Made by a program: the position numbers and the translations under genes. DNA of 39,003 bases from a virus, in IMG/VR virus record IMGVR_UViG_3300034691_000034, positions 1 to 39,003 of that record; one strand, written 5' to 3'. Below are positions 32,202-39,003 of this stretch, piece by piece; position 1 is the first letter of the stretch; the number at the start of each line of letters is the position of its first letter. A model generated the notes under the pieces. It ran no database searches and had not been told where the DNA came from. It saw only the letters and a list, made by a program, of their open reading frames with translations.

Positions 32202-32524
32202 AACAAGAACTAGAACGGCTCGAACGGCGTCAACTATCAATGCTCAGTCAGGGCGCCGCCCGGGTCGCTGGTGACTCGAAGCCGCTAAAGTCGCGTCATG
32301 AGCCGCTGAAGGGTCACGAAGCTTATCTAGACGCTCTCAGGGCGTCGGGCGCGAGTGTAGAATTGTGGACCGTTAGCTGCACCGGCCCGCTGGTCGGCAA
32401 GATCAAGTCTGCGGACAAATTCACCATCAGCCTCTTGGTCGACGGTGGAAGCTATGACGGCCGCACAATGGTGTTCTTCAAACACGCCATTGAGTCGTTC
32501 AGTCCAGTGGAGAAAGCGGTATGA
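32198..32524 (+). CDS. Hfq-like (Sm-fold) putative RNA chaperone
   Basis: 108 residues: an N-terminal basic extension (~1-38) and a core (~40-103) that follows bacterial Hfq block by block. HEAYLDALR (40-48) matches the Hfq N-terminal helix (QDPFLNALR). VELWTV..LVGKIKSADKFTI (54-77) matches the Sm1 strands (VSIYLV..LQGQIESFDQFVI). MVFFKHAIESFSP (91-103) matches Sm2 (MVYKHAISTVVP), including the Lys-His-Ala motif of the proximal RNA site. The loop before Sm2 is about four residues longer. It is coupled by ATGA overlaps to an unknown gene upstream and the helicase downstream. If correct it would form a ring that binds small RNAs or mRNA. Family call is from residue pattern alone. Confidence 0.75.
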   Translation: MKQELERLERRQLSMLSQGAARVAGDSKPLKSRHEPLKGHEAYLDALRASGASVELWTVSCTGPLVGKIKSADKFTISLLVDGGSYDGRTMVFFKHAIESFSPVEKAV

Positions 32525-33924
32525 CCGAAGTCGAAGAGGTCACAGCATCGGTCACATCCATGATCGCCACGTCGTATTCTGGTGGCTCTGCCGCTGCACC
32601 TGCCCCGGCTGAAGAGTTCGAGCCATTCGAGTTCGACGAAGACTTCCAGCGCAAGATCGCAGCCCACGTCTTGGCCGACTACAGCTTCATGCGCAGTGTG
32701 GGTCACCTGATTAAGCCGGAATACTTCGAGCAGGTCGGTGAAGCCGCCATCGTCAACATGGCAAAGAAATACTGGGACAAATACGCCGCAGTCCCGCCGA
32801 AGTCGACTCACGGTCTGCTGCTGAAGGCCGAACTTGACTCTGGCGCTATCCGCGGTGATGCGAAGTCCGAGGCTGTTGCTGCGATCAAGCGACTATGGCA
32901 AGAGGACTTGGGCGGCAGCAAGCACGTTGCCGAACAGGTAGCCGAGTTCTGCCGTCACCAAGCGATGAGCCAGGCTATTTTGAAGTCGGTGGATTATCTG
33001 GGCGCCAAGAAGTTCGAGAAGATCGAACTGGCGGTCAAAGAAGCAATCGGAATCGGCATCAGTGAGGACGGCGACGAATACGATTACTTCGAGCGCATCA
33101 ACGAGCGAACTGAAACCCGTCTGGACAAAGCGGCCGGTAAGCTCCCGCCGCAGGGCATCACCACCGGTCATCAGAAGATGGACGACGTCCTCTATCACCG
33201 TGGCTGGGGTAAGCGCGAACTGTCAGTTCTGATGGGCGGCGCGAAGACCGGTAAGACAACGGCAATGATTGGCTTCGCTAAATCAGCGTCTCTTGCTGGT
33301 AAAAACGTCCTCTACGTCACGCTTGAAGTGTCGGCGGCGATTATCTCTGACCGTCTCGATGCCTCCATGTCTGACAACATGATGAAGGAACTCGGGAAGA
33401 ACATTCACGATATTGACTCCAAGATTCGTGACATTCACAAGCGCGCCGGCTGTCTCAAGATTCACGAGTATCCACCGGGATCGTTCACCCCGAGCCAGTT
33501 GGAACGGCTCATCGAGAAATACGAAGCCAAGGGCATCATCTTTGAGCTGGTAGTGGTCGACTACGCCGACATCATGGCGCCAGACCACCGCATCAACGAT
33601 CCAATCGAAAACTCGAAGCAAACCTACATCGGTCTGCGCGCTGTAGCGTTCAACAAGAACGTGGCCGTGCTGTCTGCAACCCAAACGAACCGGGACGGGT
33701 TCAAGGCGACGGTAGCGAAAGCCGACCATATCGCCGACGACTTCAACAAGGTGCGTATCGTGGACTTGCTGATTTCGATCAACATCACCGAAGAAGAGCG
33801 GGCAAACGGGCAAGCGCGGCTGTTCTTCGCCGCCAGCCGTAACCAAGAGTCGGGCTTCACGATTTTCGTCAAGTCGGACATCAGCCGCATGATCTTTATC
33901 AAATCCATCCTCAAAATCGAATAG
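32521..33924 (+). CDS. Replicative DNA helicase (DnaB/RecA-type)
   Basis: 467 residues, starting by ATGA overlap with the Hfq-like gene. Unwinds DNA at the replication fork. The N-terminal region (~40-200) contains a DnaB-N-like helical part (RKIAAHVLADYSFMRSVGHL; EYFEQVGEAAI). The C-terminal RecA-like core has Walker A GGAKTGKTT (239-247), the segment NVLYVTLEVSAAIISDRLDA, Walker B VVVDYADIM with Asp347, and VAVLSATQTNRDG (sensor region), ending in the basic region used for DNA contact. A separate Toprim primase is coded 192 bp further on, so helicase and primase are split, unlike T7 gp4. Confidence 0.9.
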   Translation: MTEVEEVTASVTSMIATSYSGGSAAAPAPAEEFEPFEFDEDFQRKIAAHVLADYSFMRSVGHLIKPEYFEQVGEAAIVNMAKKYWDKYAAVPPKSTHGLLLKAELDSGAIRGDAKSEAVAAIKRLWQEDLGGSKHVAEQVAEFCRHQAMSQAILKSVDYLGAKKFEKIELAVKEAIGIGISEDGDEYDYFERINERTETRLDKAAGKLPPQGITTGHQKMDDVLYHRGWGKRELSVLMGGAKTGKTTAMIGFAKSASLAGKNVLYVTLEVSAAIISDRLDASMSDNMMKELGKNIHDIDSKIRDIHKRAGCLKIHEYPPGSFTPSQLERLIEKYEAKGIIFELVVVDYADIMAPDHRINDPIENSKQTYIGLRAVAFNKNVAVLSATQTNRDGFKATVAKADHIADDFNKVRIVDLLISINITEEERANGQARLFFAASRNQESGFTIFVKSDISRMIFIKSILKIE

Positions 33925-33933
33925 GTGACAGAC

Positions 33934-34035
33934 ATGGACTTTTTAGTGTTTTGGTTGATCGTTGGCGCATGCACCGGGCACTACGACAGCGCGTTTCTCA
34001 TTGCCCTGTTCGCCGCTGTGGTGTTCGGAAAATAA
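33934..34035 (+). CDS. 33-residue predicted membrane peptide
   Basis: ATG 33934 to TAA 34033-34035 codes for 33 residues with two hydrophobic stretches, MDFLVFWLIVGAC and SAFLIALFAAVVFG, separated by a short polar turn with His, Tyr and Asp. AGGTGA is five bases before the ATG, a very good ribosome binding site, and the gene is nine bases after the helicase stop and 18 bases before a terminator hairpin. These features favour a real small gene. Function unknown; small inner-membrane phage peptides can affect host physiology or superinfection, but nothing here shows which. Confidence 0.65.
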   Translation: MDFLVFWLIVGACTGHYDSAFLIALFAAVVFGK

Positions 34036-34053
34036 CCGCCAGCACGTTCCACG

Positions 34054-34077
34054 CTTAGGGCACTTCGGTGTCCTAAG
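34054..34077 (+). terminator. Hairpin terminator with TTCG loop
   Basis: 10-bp stem CTTAGGGCAC (34054-34063) / GTGTCCTAAG (34068-34077), with one G-U pair and a TTCG tetraloop, followed by TCGTTTCTGT. The T-tract is interrupted, so termination may be partial. It separates the helicase unit from the primase gene. Confidence 0.75.
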
Positions 34078-34115
34078 TCGTTTCTGTAGTCTGGTGAAAA
34101 CAGCGAGGTTCAACC

Positions 34116-35216
34116 ATGTCAGTTCACATTTCACGCCGGGGCGACGGTGACAATGATCTTGAGGAAGCAATCGCCCAGATCGACTTGGAAGCTTGGCTCG
34201 ACAGCGAGGGCGTCGAATACAAGATGGGCCGGGGTCACTCTGGCGTCCAGATCAACCTTCGCGAATGCCCACTGTGCGGGCATGACAAATGGAAAACTTA
34301 CTGTAATGCCGAGTCTGGCTTAGGCAAGTGCTTCGTTTGTGAGCAAGGTTTAAACAAATGGAAGATCATCAACGGCTTCACCCCGGGTGTCAGCGGGCGG
34401 GAGACGGTCGAACACATCAAGAACTTTGCCCGCACGCAAGGCTGGATCGCTCGCAAGAAGTCCACTGTTGCCGTGTCGGTCGAAAGCGACCTGATCATTC
34501 CAGACTCAATCGAGCTGCCGCATCACGGGCGCAACCTGCAATATCTGGACAACCGGAACATCACCGCCAGTTACAGTAAGTATTTCAACCTGAGATTCAG
34601 CCAGCGCGGCGTGTTCAACTACATCGACCATCACGGAAAGAACAAGGTTCAGCACTACGCCAACCGCGTGATCATCCCCATCTTCGACATGCAAGGCGAG
34701 CTGGTCAGCTTTCAGGGCCGGGACATCACCGGGAAAGCCGACCTGAAGTATCTGTTTCCACCGGGCTTCGCATCGACCGGCGCCCACCTCTACAACGGGC
34801 AGAACGCAATCGGGGCAAAGCGCATCGCCATCGGCGAAGGCGCGTTCGACGTGGCGGCAATCAAGATTGGCGTTGACGGGGAAATGGCGCTGCGTGACAT
34901 AGTGCCAGTGGGCACCTTCGGCAAAAGTCTGTCGTTCGGTGACGAAGACAGCCAGATCGCCAAGCTGCTGTATCTGCGCGACAAGGGCTTGGAAGAGGTG
35001 ATCTTCATATGGGACGGCGAGCCAAAAGCAATCGTCGCCGCAATCGAAGCAGCACGCCGGGTTCGCAGCATGGGTCTACGCGCCCGGGTTGCATGTCTGC
35101 CGCTCGACAAAGACCCGAACGAAATACCCGCCGAAGAGCTGCGCCGCTGCATCTGGAAGGCAACGCTGATCGACAATATGTCCGCGGTGAAGCTCCTGAT
35201 GAAGTATCAGAAATAG
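34116..35216 (+). CDS. DNA primase with zinc finger and Toprim domain
   Basis: 366 residues, synthesises RNA primers for lagging-strand replication. The N-terminal zinc-binding part has CPLCGHDKW (Cys51, Cys54) and GKCFVCEQG (Cys72, Cys75). The Toprim catalytic core has IAIGEGAFDVAAI with Glu241 and VIFIWDGEPKAI with Asp300, followed by LPLDKDPNEIP, the DnaG/T7-type KDPNE block. A helicase domain is absent; the DnaB-like helicase is separate upstream. GCGAGG precedes ATG 34116. A possible -10 box TAGTCT (34087-34092) has no good -35. Confidence 0.9.
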   Translation: MSVHISRRGDGDNDLEEAIAQIDLEAWLDSEGVEYKMGRGHSGVQINLRECPLCGHDKWKTYCNAESGLGKCFVCEQGLNKWKIINGFTPGVSGRETVEHIKNFARTQGWIARKKSTVAVSVESDLIIPDSIELPHHGRNLQYLDNRNITASYSKYFNLRFSQRGVFNYIDHHGKNKVQHYANRVIIPIFDMQGELVSFQGRDITGKADLKYLFPPGFASTGAHLYNGQNAIGAKRIAIGEGAFDVAAIKIGVDGEMALRDIVPVGTFGKSLSFGDEDSQIAKLLYLRDKGLEEVIFIWDGEPKAIVAAIEAARRVRSMGLRARVACLPLDKDPNEIPAEELRRCIWKATLIDNMSAVKLLMKYQK

Positions 35217-35278
35217 CCAGCGGTTTATCCAACATCTACTCGGTAGAGTGACTACCAGAAGTGAAAAGCGAGGCACAA

Positions 35279-35770
35279 ATGATAACGATCGAACATAAAT
35301 TCCGCGCTCACATTGGCGGGTCGAAGTTTTATGAAACAGTTCTGTTTGAGCGCGACGACGGCGGCCCGTCTGTGCTGGTGAAGCGCTTCGGTAAAATCTC
35401 ACTGGTTAGACAAGGTGGACAGACCAAGATTGAGGACTACCCGTCAGCCGCAGCCGCCCGGGCAGAAATGACCCGCATCTGGAAAGAGAAGGGCAAGCCG
35501 AGGGAATATAGCTCTACCGCGCCGTCGAGCAGTCACATTGAAAAACAGTTAGCGGAAACAGGCGGCCTGCCGTCACTGACTCTCGCCGGCCGCAAGGTTG
35601 TCATGTCAATGGCGGCAGAGCATTACGGCAAGGGCAGCGGTATGGATTACACCATCGCCGACTTCTTGAAGATGGATGACAAATACGATCCAAACGCCGA
35701 CCTCGGTGAAATCATCGAGACCGGTCCAGAAATCGAAGTTGACAGGGGTGAAACATGGGGAAGCTGGTAG
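35279..35770 (+). CDS. WGR-domain protein
   Basis: 163 residues from ATG 35279 (GCGAGG eight bases upstream; GTG 35261 is an in-frame alternative). Residues ~5-80 fit a WGR domain: HKFRAHIGGSKFYETVLFER, then VKRFGKISLVRQGGQTKIED, with the signature Trp replaced by Phe, and a final helix AAARAEMTRIWKEKGKPREY. WGR domains occur in PARPs, bacterial ligases and DNA-repair proteins and bind DNA ends or nicks. The C-terminal part is acidic. It opens the operon that leads to the ATP-dependent DNA ligase, which suggests a role in end recognition or joining. It overlaps the next gene by 16 bp. Confidence 0.75.
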   Translation: MITIEHKFRAHIGGSKFYETVLFERDDGGPSVLVKRFGKISLVRQGGQTKIEDYPSAAAARAEMTRIWKEKGKPREYSSTAPSSSHIEKQLAETGGLPSLTLAGRKVVMSMAAEHYGKGSGMDYTIADFLKMDDKYDPNADLGEIIETGPEIEVDRGETWGSW

Positions 35771-36108
35771 TTCCAAACCGAGAAACGCGGCTGAAGCTGA
35801 TGGCGGCGTTTCGCGAGGACATGAAGAAGATCGAACCTGAGCGCGACCCAAAGGACATTCACCCTTCGTTCAAGCTGAATGAACTGGTCTTCAAGTATGA
35901 GCATTCAAACTTCCTGTTCAAAGTCTGGTCGGCGGGCCGCAACACCGGCACCGTTGACGAAGAGCGCAAGAAGTTCGAAGAGCAGATTCAATACCGCCAG
36001 TTCCTCAAGCGTCACAAGGATGGCACCTATGAACTCGAATGGGTCGAAGGCCGCTGGCAGGGCTGGCTCATGCACGCCGACCTTGAGTCGGTGAGGACAA
36101 TTTCATGA
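35755..36108 (+). CDS. Unknown protein, ligase operon
   Basis: 117 residues, soluble, rich in charged and aromatic residues (FREDMKKIEPERDPKDIHPS; NELVFKYEHSNFLFKVWSAG; WVEGRWQGWLMHADLESVRT). No known motif is seen. AGGGGTGA lies five bases before ATG 35755; it starts inside the end of the WGR-domain gene and overlaps the next gene by ATGA, so it is part of the ligase operon. The C-terminal Trp-rich part resembles small domains of other phage hypothetical proteins, but I cannot name one. Confidence 0.7.
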   Translation: MGKLVVPNRETRLKLMAAFREDMKKIEPERDPKDIHPSFKLNELVFKYEHSNFLFKVWSAGRNTGTVDEERKKFEEQIQYRQFLKRHKDGTYELEWVEGRWQGWLMHADLESVRTIS

Positions 36109-36608
36109 AAAGCAGTTTTAAATTCAAAGACGCCGAGGTGTATCCGCTGGATGCCTCGAAGAGCGGCAAGAACGCCACTCACGTCAACGGCTGTCACGTC
36201 GTCGGGCAGTCGCAGCCATACGCCGCGTGCCTCAAGCGTATCGCTGACTATGAAGCCGGCGACCAGCTCGAATCCATGCGTGAATGCACCCGGGCAATCG
36301 GCGGGTCGGCGTGCCGTGCGTGGGTTATGCGTCAAGAGGAAATCAAAGCGGGCGCGTCGATTCACTTCACTAACCGCGACAAGCTGAACGCTTACGTCGG
36401 GGTTGTCGCTTCAGACCTCGCACAGCGCGTTCTGAGCAACGTTCGCCCGACGGTCGAGTCAGCACCGCCGCAATGGGCTGAAGAGTCACCAGCGGCCTTT
36501 GGTGGTTACGCAGACGCGATTAACGCCACGATTCAGACGCTGTCTAGTCCAGCGACCAGCGGTCAAACTGAACACCTCGAACCAACCAATCAGCAGGAGC
36601 AAGAATGA
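36105..36608 (+). CDS. Unknown Cys-containing protein, ligase operon
   Basis: 167 residues. The N-terminal half has four spaced cysteines in GCHVVGQSQPYAACLKRIAD, MRECTRAIGG and SACRAWVMRQEE, compatible with a zinc-binding or disulphide module. The C-terminal half is low in complexity (Ser/Pro/Gln-rich, ending NQQEQE) and probably disordered. Both ends overlap neighbours by ATGA. I do not recognise a family with certainty; its role in DNA joining is only suggested by the operon. Confidence 0.65.
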   Translation: MKSSFKFKDAEVYPLDASKSGKNATHVNGCHVVGQSQPYAACLKRIADYEAGDQLESMRECTRAIGGSACRAWVMRQEEIKAGASIHFTNRDKLNAYVGVVASDLAQRVLSNVRPTVESAPPQWAEESPAAFGGYADAINATIQTLSSPATSGQTEHLEPTNQQEQE

Positions 36609-38005
36609 ACAGCACTGAAGTTTTCCGCGCCATCGAAGAAGTCGCAGCCGCCAAGCCAAAAGATAAACTGCCGCTACTGATCAAGTATTTGGCCGACCCG
36701 ACTTTCAAGCGCGTCTGCAATGCCGCCTATAACCCATTCGTCACCTTCGGTCAACGCCCGGGCCGCGTATCTGGTCATGGTAAAGATGGCTTCACCGACG
36801 AGACGTGGAAAATCTTCGGCGACCTTGCGAACCGCCGCCTGACCGGTAACGACGCCAAGGGCGAGCTTGACCGCGCAATGCACCAGATGGAACCCGATTC
36901 GGCAGAGCTGTTTTGGCGCATCGTGAACAAAGACCTAAAAGCCGGCTTCAGCGAAGGCACGCTGAACAAAGCGCTGAAGGGTTTCATTCCTGAATTCCCT
37001 TACATGCGCTGCACGCTCAGCAAAGACGTTGACTTCAGCAAGTGGGAATGGGAAGAGGGCGTAATCAGCCAAGTAAAGGCCGATGGCCGCTTCACCAACG
37101 TCAACGTCGAGCTGGACGGTAGCGTGTCGATGACCTCTCGCCAAGGTATGCCGATGCCAGTCGAGAAATTCGGCCGCATTGAAGCTGACCTGAAGACCTA
37201 CGGCATTCGCGGCACCCAGTCGCACGGTGAAATGCTGGTCATCGGCCCGGACGGCGGCTTCCTACCCCGTGCAATTGGTAACGGCATGATCACCGAGGTT
37301 GTGGACGGCGGCGAGTTCGCCAAGGGTTACACCCCAATCCTGCAACTGTGGGACAACATCCCGCTGACCAGCGTTGTAGCCAAAGGCACCTGCGAAACCC
37401 CATACGCGCAGCGTCTCGCCGGGATTATGAAAGCCTTCGCCCAGTGCGAGACCGTCAAGATCGTGGAAACCAAGATCGTCAAGTCGCTGACCGAAGCCAT
37501 CGCTCACTTCCTTAACGCGGTTACCCGTGGCCTGGAAGGCACCGTCGTGAAGCGCAAGCGCGGAATCTGGAAAGACACCGGTGGCAGCGGCTCCCCTGAT
37601 CAGGTCAAGATGAAGGTGGACTGCGACGTCGAGTTGAAGATCATCGGCTACCGCGAAGGCAAGGAAGGCTCCAAGCGTGCTTCGTCCATCGGCGCGCTTG
37701 AGCTGTCGTCTGAATGCGGCCTGCTGACTGTGGGCGCTGGGTCTGGTCTGAAAGACGCCGACCTCGCCAAGTTCGACACCCAGGAGAAGCGTGACGCGGC
37801 TCTGGGCGGCATCGTGACCATTCGTTTCAACGACATCATGGAGCCGAGCGAGTCGAACGAGTTGCACAGCCTGTTCCTGCCGCGTGTGATTGAATTCCGC
37901 AGCGACAAAACCACCGCTGACACGCTCGAACAGATCAAAGCCGTGTTTGAAGAAGCCAAGTCCGGGAAAGCGCTGCTCGAAGGCGGTAAGAAGGCCAAGA
38001 AATGA
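36605..38005 (+). CDS. ATP-dependent DNA ligase
   Basis: 466 residues, seals nicks during replication and repair. Nucleotidyltransferase motifs are in order: motif I VKADGRF with the adenylated Lys158, ELDGSVSMTSRQGMPMPVEK (region Ia/III), HGEMLVIG with the metal-binding Glu, GLEGTVVKRKRG (motif IV) and VKMKVDCDVELKIIGYREG (motif V), followed by a C-terminal OB-fold (GGIVTIRFNDIMEP). T7 ligase is shorter (~360), so the N-terminal ~140-residue helical domain is an added DNA-binding part. It starts by ATGA overlap with the previous gene. Confidence 0.93.
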   Translation: MNSTEVFRAIEEVAAAKPKDKLPLLIKYLADPTFKRVCNAAYNPFVTFGQRPGRVSGHGKDGFTDETWKIFGDLANRRLTGNDAKGELDRAMHQMEPDSAELFWRIVNKDLKAGFSEGTLNKALKGFIPEFPYMRCTLSKDVDFSKWEWEEGVISQVKADGRFTNVNVELDGSVSMTSRQGMPMPVEKFGRIEADLKTYGIRGTQSHGEMLVIGPDGGFLPRAIGNGMITEVVDGGEFAKGYTPILQLWDNIPLTSVVAKGTCETPYAQRLAGIMKAFAQCETVKIVETKIVKSLTEAIAHFLNAVTRGLEGTVVKRKRGIWKDTGGSGSPDQVKMKVDCDVELKIIGYREGKEGSKRASSIGALELSSECGLLTVGAGSGLKDADLAKFDTQEKRDAALGGIVTIRFNDIMEPSESNELHSLFLPRVIEFRSDKTTADTLEQIKAVFEEAKSGKALLEGGKKAKK

Positions 38006-38394
38006 GCCTGACGCACGGGAACTTCTTCACTCACGCCCGGGCACAGGTCAACCACATGACAGGCGGCGTTGACCTGTGCTTGATTCACACGATTGGCGGA
38101 AAGGACTATGACGTCCAACTTTTAAAGTCGCCGAACGAATCACCACCCGGCTCATGTCATGTTTCGCACACGCTTCAATACTCAGAAGCGCAGCTACTGC
38201 TCGACGCGCTTCTGGGAGCCGGCATGAAGCCGACCGTTGCCATGACAGAAGAGAAGACAGAAGCGTTTTCTGCTGGCAAAGTGGAAGCTATGACGGCGCA
38301 CCTTGCAGACCTGCGCCGGTTAGCGTTCGGTCGGGAACCTGAAGAAATTCAGCTATCGGCCGACACTCCACGAACCAGAGCGGACATGATATGA
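38002..38394 (+). CDS. Unknown small protein after ligase
   Basis: 130 residues, not recognised. The first ~55 residues look beta-rich (GVDLCLIHTIGGKDYDVQLL), followed by helices (SEAQLLLDALLGAG; GKVEAMTAHLADLRRLAFGR) and a polar tail. No catalytic or membrane motif. It starts by ATGA overlap with the ligase gene and ends by ATGA overlap with the next gene. Confidence 0.68.
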   Translation: MSLTHGNFFTHARAQVNHMTGGVDLCLIHTIGGKDYDVQLLKSPNESPPGSCHVSHTLQYSEAQLLLDALLGAGMKPTVAMTEEKTEAFSAGKVEAMTAHLADLRRLAFGREPEEIQLSADTPRTRADMI

Positions 38395-38594
38395 CTGAAG
38401 AAGAGTGGCAAAAGGCAAAAAGCACGTTCCCTTGGCGACATCAAGTCGTCCAAAACGGTATCGGCGGTCAGGTGTTTGTCTTCGACAACGCCGGCGCTGA
38501 AGTGCCACTATTCACCATGATTGCGGTCACCGAAAGGCTGACCATCGCTATCGCAAACAAAGCGGCACGCGCCGCCGAAGAGGCCAAAGAATGA
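38391..38594 (+). CDS. Unknown small protein, end of ligase operon
   Basis: 67 residues: a short N-terminal helix (TEEEWQKAKSTFPWRH), two or three strands (GGQVFVFDNAGAEVPLF) and a C-terminal helix rich in Ala/Glu. Function unknown. Last gene of the operon; a strong terminator begins 39 bp downstream. The ATGA overlap with the previous gene supports that it is real. Confidence 0.65.
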   Translation: MTEEEWQKAKSTFPWRHQVVQNGIGGQVFVFDNAGAEVPLFTMIAVTERLTIAIANKAARAAEEAKE

Positions 38595-38632
38595 TTGGAG
38601 TTGGCGCAGGTTAAACCATAGCTGTAACCCAC

Positions 38633-38661
38633 GAGGCGCTTTCATAGCGCCTCTTTTATTT
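38633..38661 (+). terminator. Rho-independent terminator after ligase operon
   Basis: Perfect 8-bp stem GAGGCGCT (38633-38640) / AGCGCCTC (38646-38653), 5-base loop, then TTTTATTT. Confidence 0.93.
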
Positions 38662-38686
38662 CATGTATTGTCCTGCCCCCGCTCAA

Positions 38687-38692
38687 TAGAAT
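38687..38692 (+). promoter_or_regulatory. Candidate -10 box for the last gene
   Basis: TAGAAT (5/6 match to TATAAT) 33 bp before the start codon and just after a terminator. The only good -35 (TTGTCC, 38668-38673) is 13 bp away, too close, so the promoter is uncertain. Confidence 0.25.
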
Positions 38693-38725
38693 TGACCTAC
38701 TTTCAACACACCCGAGACCCATCGC

Positions 38726-39003
38726 ATGAAAATGAAGAATGATCGAATCTTCGTCCTTCGCGAAGCCATTGTGATTATTGCCCAGATGCTTTCTGGCTCT
38801 GGCATCAAGGTTACCCAGCGCGGCATCAGCGCCTACGTCGAACCAGACGCAACCGGCAAGCCAGTGCTGATCAACCTGCCGTATATCCCTGACAACGCGA
38901 CCGAAGAGCTTTGCGAAGCGATTCAGGGCTTCCTCGATCATGAAGTGGCTCACTGTCTGTTCACCGACTTCAAAGCGGCCAACAAGGTTGCGAAGAACCC
39001 GCC
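38726..39003 (+). CDS. Putative HExxH metalloprotein (3' partial)
   Basis: ATG 38726 opens a frame that runs without a stop to the right edge (92 codons visible). The visible part has MKMKNDRIFVLREAIVIIAQ, GIKVTQRGISAYVEPDATGK and then FLDHEVAHCLFTDF, with His72, Glu73 and His76 forming an HExxH zinc motif. The pattern recalls phage proteins that pair such an N-terminal HExxH domain with a later VWA/CobT-like domain and often lie beside an AAA+ (MoxR-like) ATPase. The second part and neighbours are outside the window, so the full identity is open. Confidence 0.75.
   Translation, partial: MKMKNDRIFVLREAIVIIAQMLSGSGIKVTQRGISAYVEPDATGKPVLINLPYIPDNATEELCEAIQGFLDHEVAHCLFTDFKAANKVAKNP

Noticed and set aside
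1-39003. tRNA genes, CRISPR arrays, insertion sequences, integrase or attachment site
   Set aside because: I looked and saw no cloverleaf sequence, no repeat-spacer array, no transposase or recombinase motif, and no paired direct repeats of att type.

Overview
The window is a 39 kb piece of a tailed double-stranded DNA bacteriophage with a long non-contractile (siphovirus) tail. Every gene I can support is on the + strand. Genes are tightly packed, many with ATGA or TAATG stop/start overlaps, and G+C looks moderately high. The Rz/Rz1-type spanin pair with a lipobox and the lambda-like tail tip (M, L, K, I, J) point to a Gram-negative host. Codon use and small accessory tail proteins fit Pseudomonas, but the host is an inference. 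No integrase, repressor, tRNA or CRISPR is visible, so lifestyle cannot be judged from this piece.

Layout. (1) nt 1-8195, head and neck: large terminase (cut by the left edge), portal, scaffold, major capsid, two small paralogous proteins, a connector-like protein, a minor head protein, and three neck/tail-completion proteins. No prohead protease is visible. (2) nt 8196-22545, tail: major tail tube with an inserted domain, a tail-assembly chaperone pair joined by a predicted -1 frameshift, a 1732-residue tape measure, and the M-L-K-I-J tip genes. J carries seven 32-residue repeats, and two short paralogous tail proteins follow it. (3) nt 22546-28464: a 1643-residue tail fibre with an alanine-rich heptad shaft, a tandem ~94-residue domain and a compositionally distinct tip, then a DUF4376-like protein and a DUF1353-like protein. 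(4) nt 28465-30430, lysis: XhlA-like membrane protein, three-TM holin, lytic transglycosylase-like endolysin, i-spanin and an embedded o-spanin. (5) nt 30431-39003, nucleic-acid metabolism: PhoH ATPase, an unknown protein, a protein strongly resembling the Sm-like RNA chaperone Hfq, DnaB-type helicase, a 33-residue membrane peptide, zinc-finger/Toprim primase, WGR-domain protein, unknowns, ATP-dependent DNA ligase, two small proteins, and the start of a putative HExxH metalloprotein cut by the right edge.

Transcription is punctuated by hairpin terminators after the major capsid gene, before and after the tail tube gene, before the lysis cassette, after phoH, after the small membrane peptide, and after the ligase operon. 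Promoter-like boxes (17-bp spacing) precede the capsid, tube, fibre, lysis and phoH genes. The capsid and tube genes are each bracketed by a candidate promoter and a terminator, which suits proteins needed in hundreds of copies.

The most unusual item is the Hfq-like protein (nt 32198-32524), translationally coupled between an unknown protein and the replicative helicase. Other points of interest are the nested inverted repeats in the capsid leader, the J repeat array, the modular fibre, and a WGR-domain protein in the same operon as the ligase.
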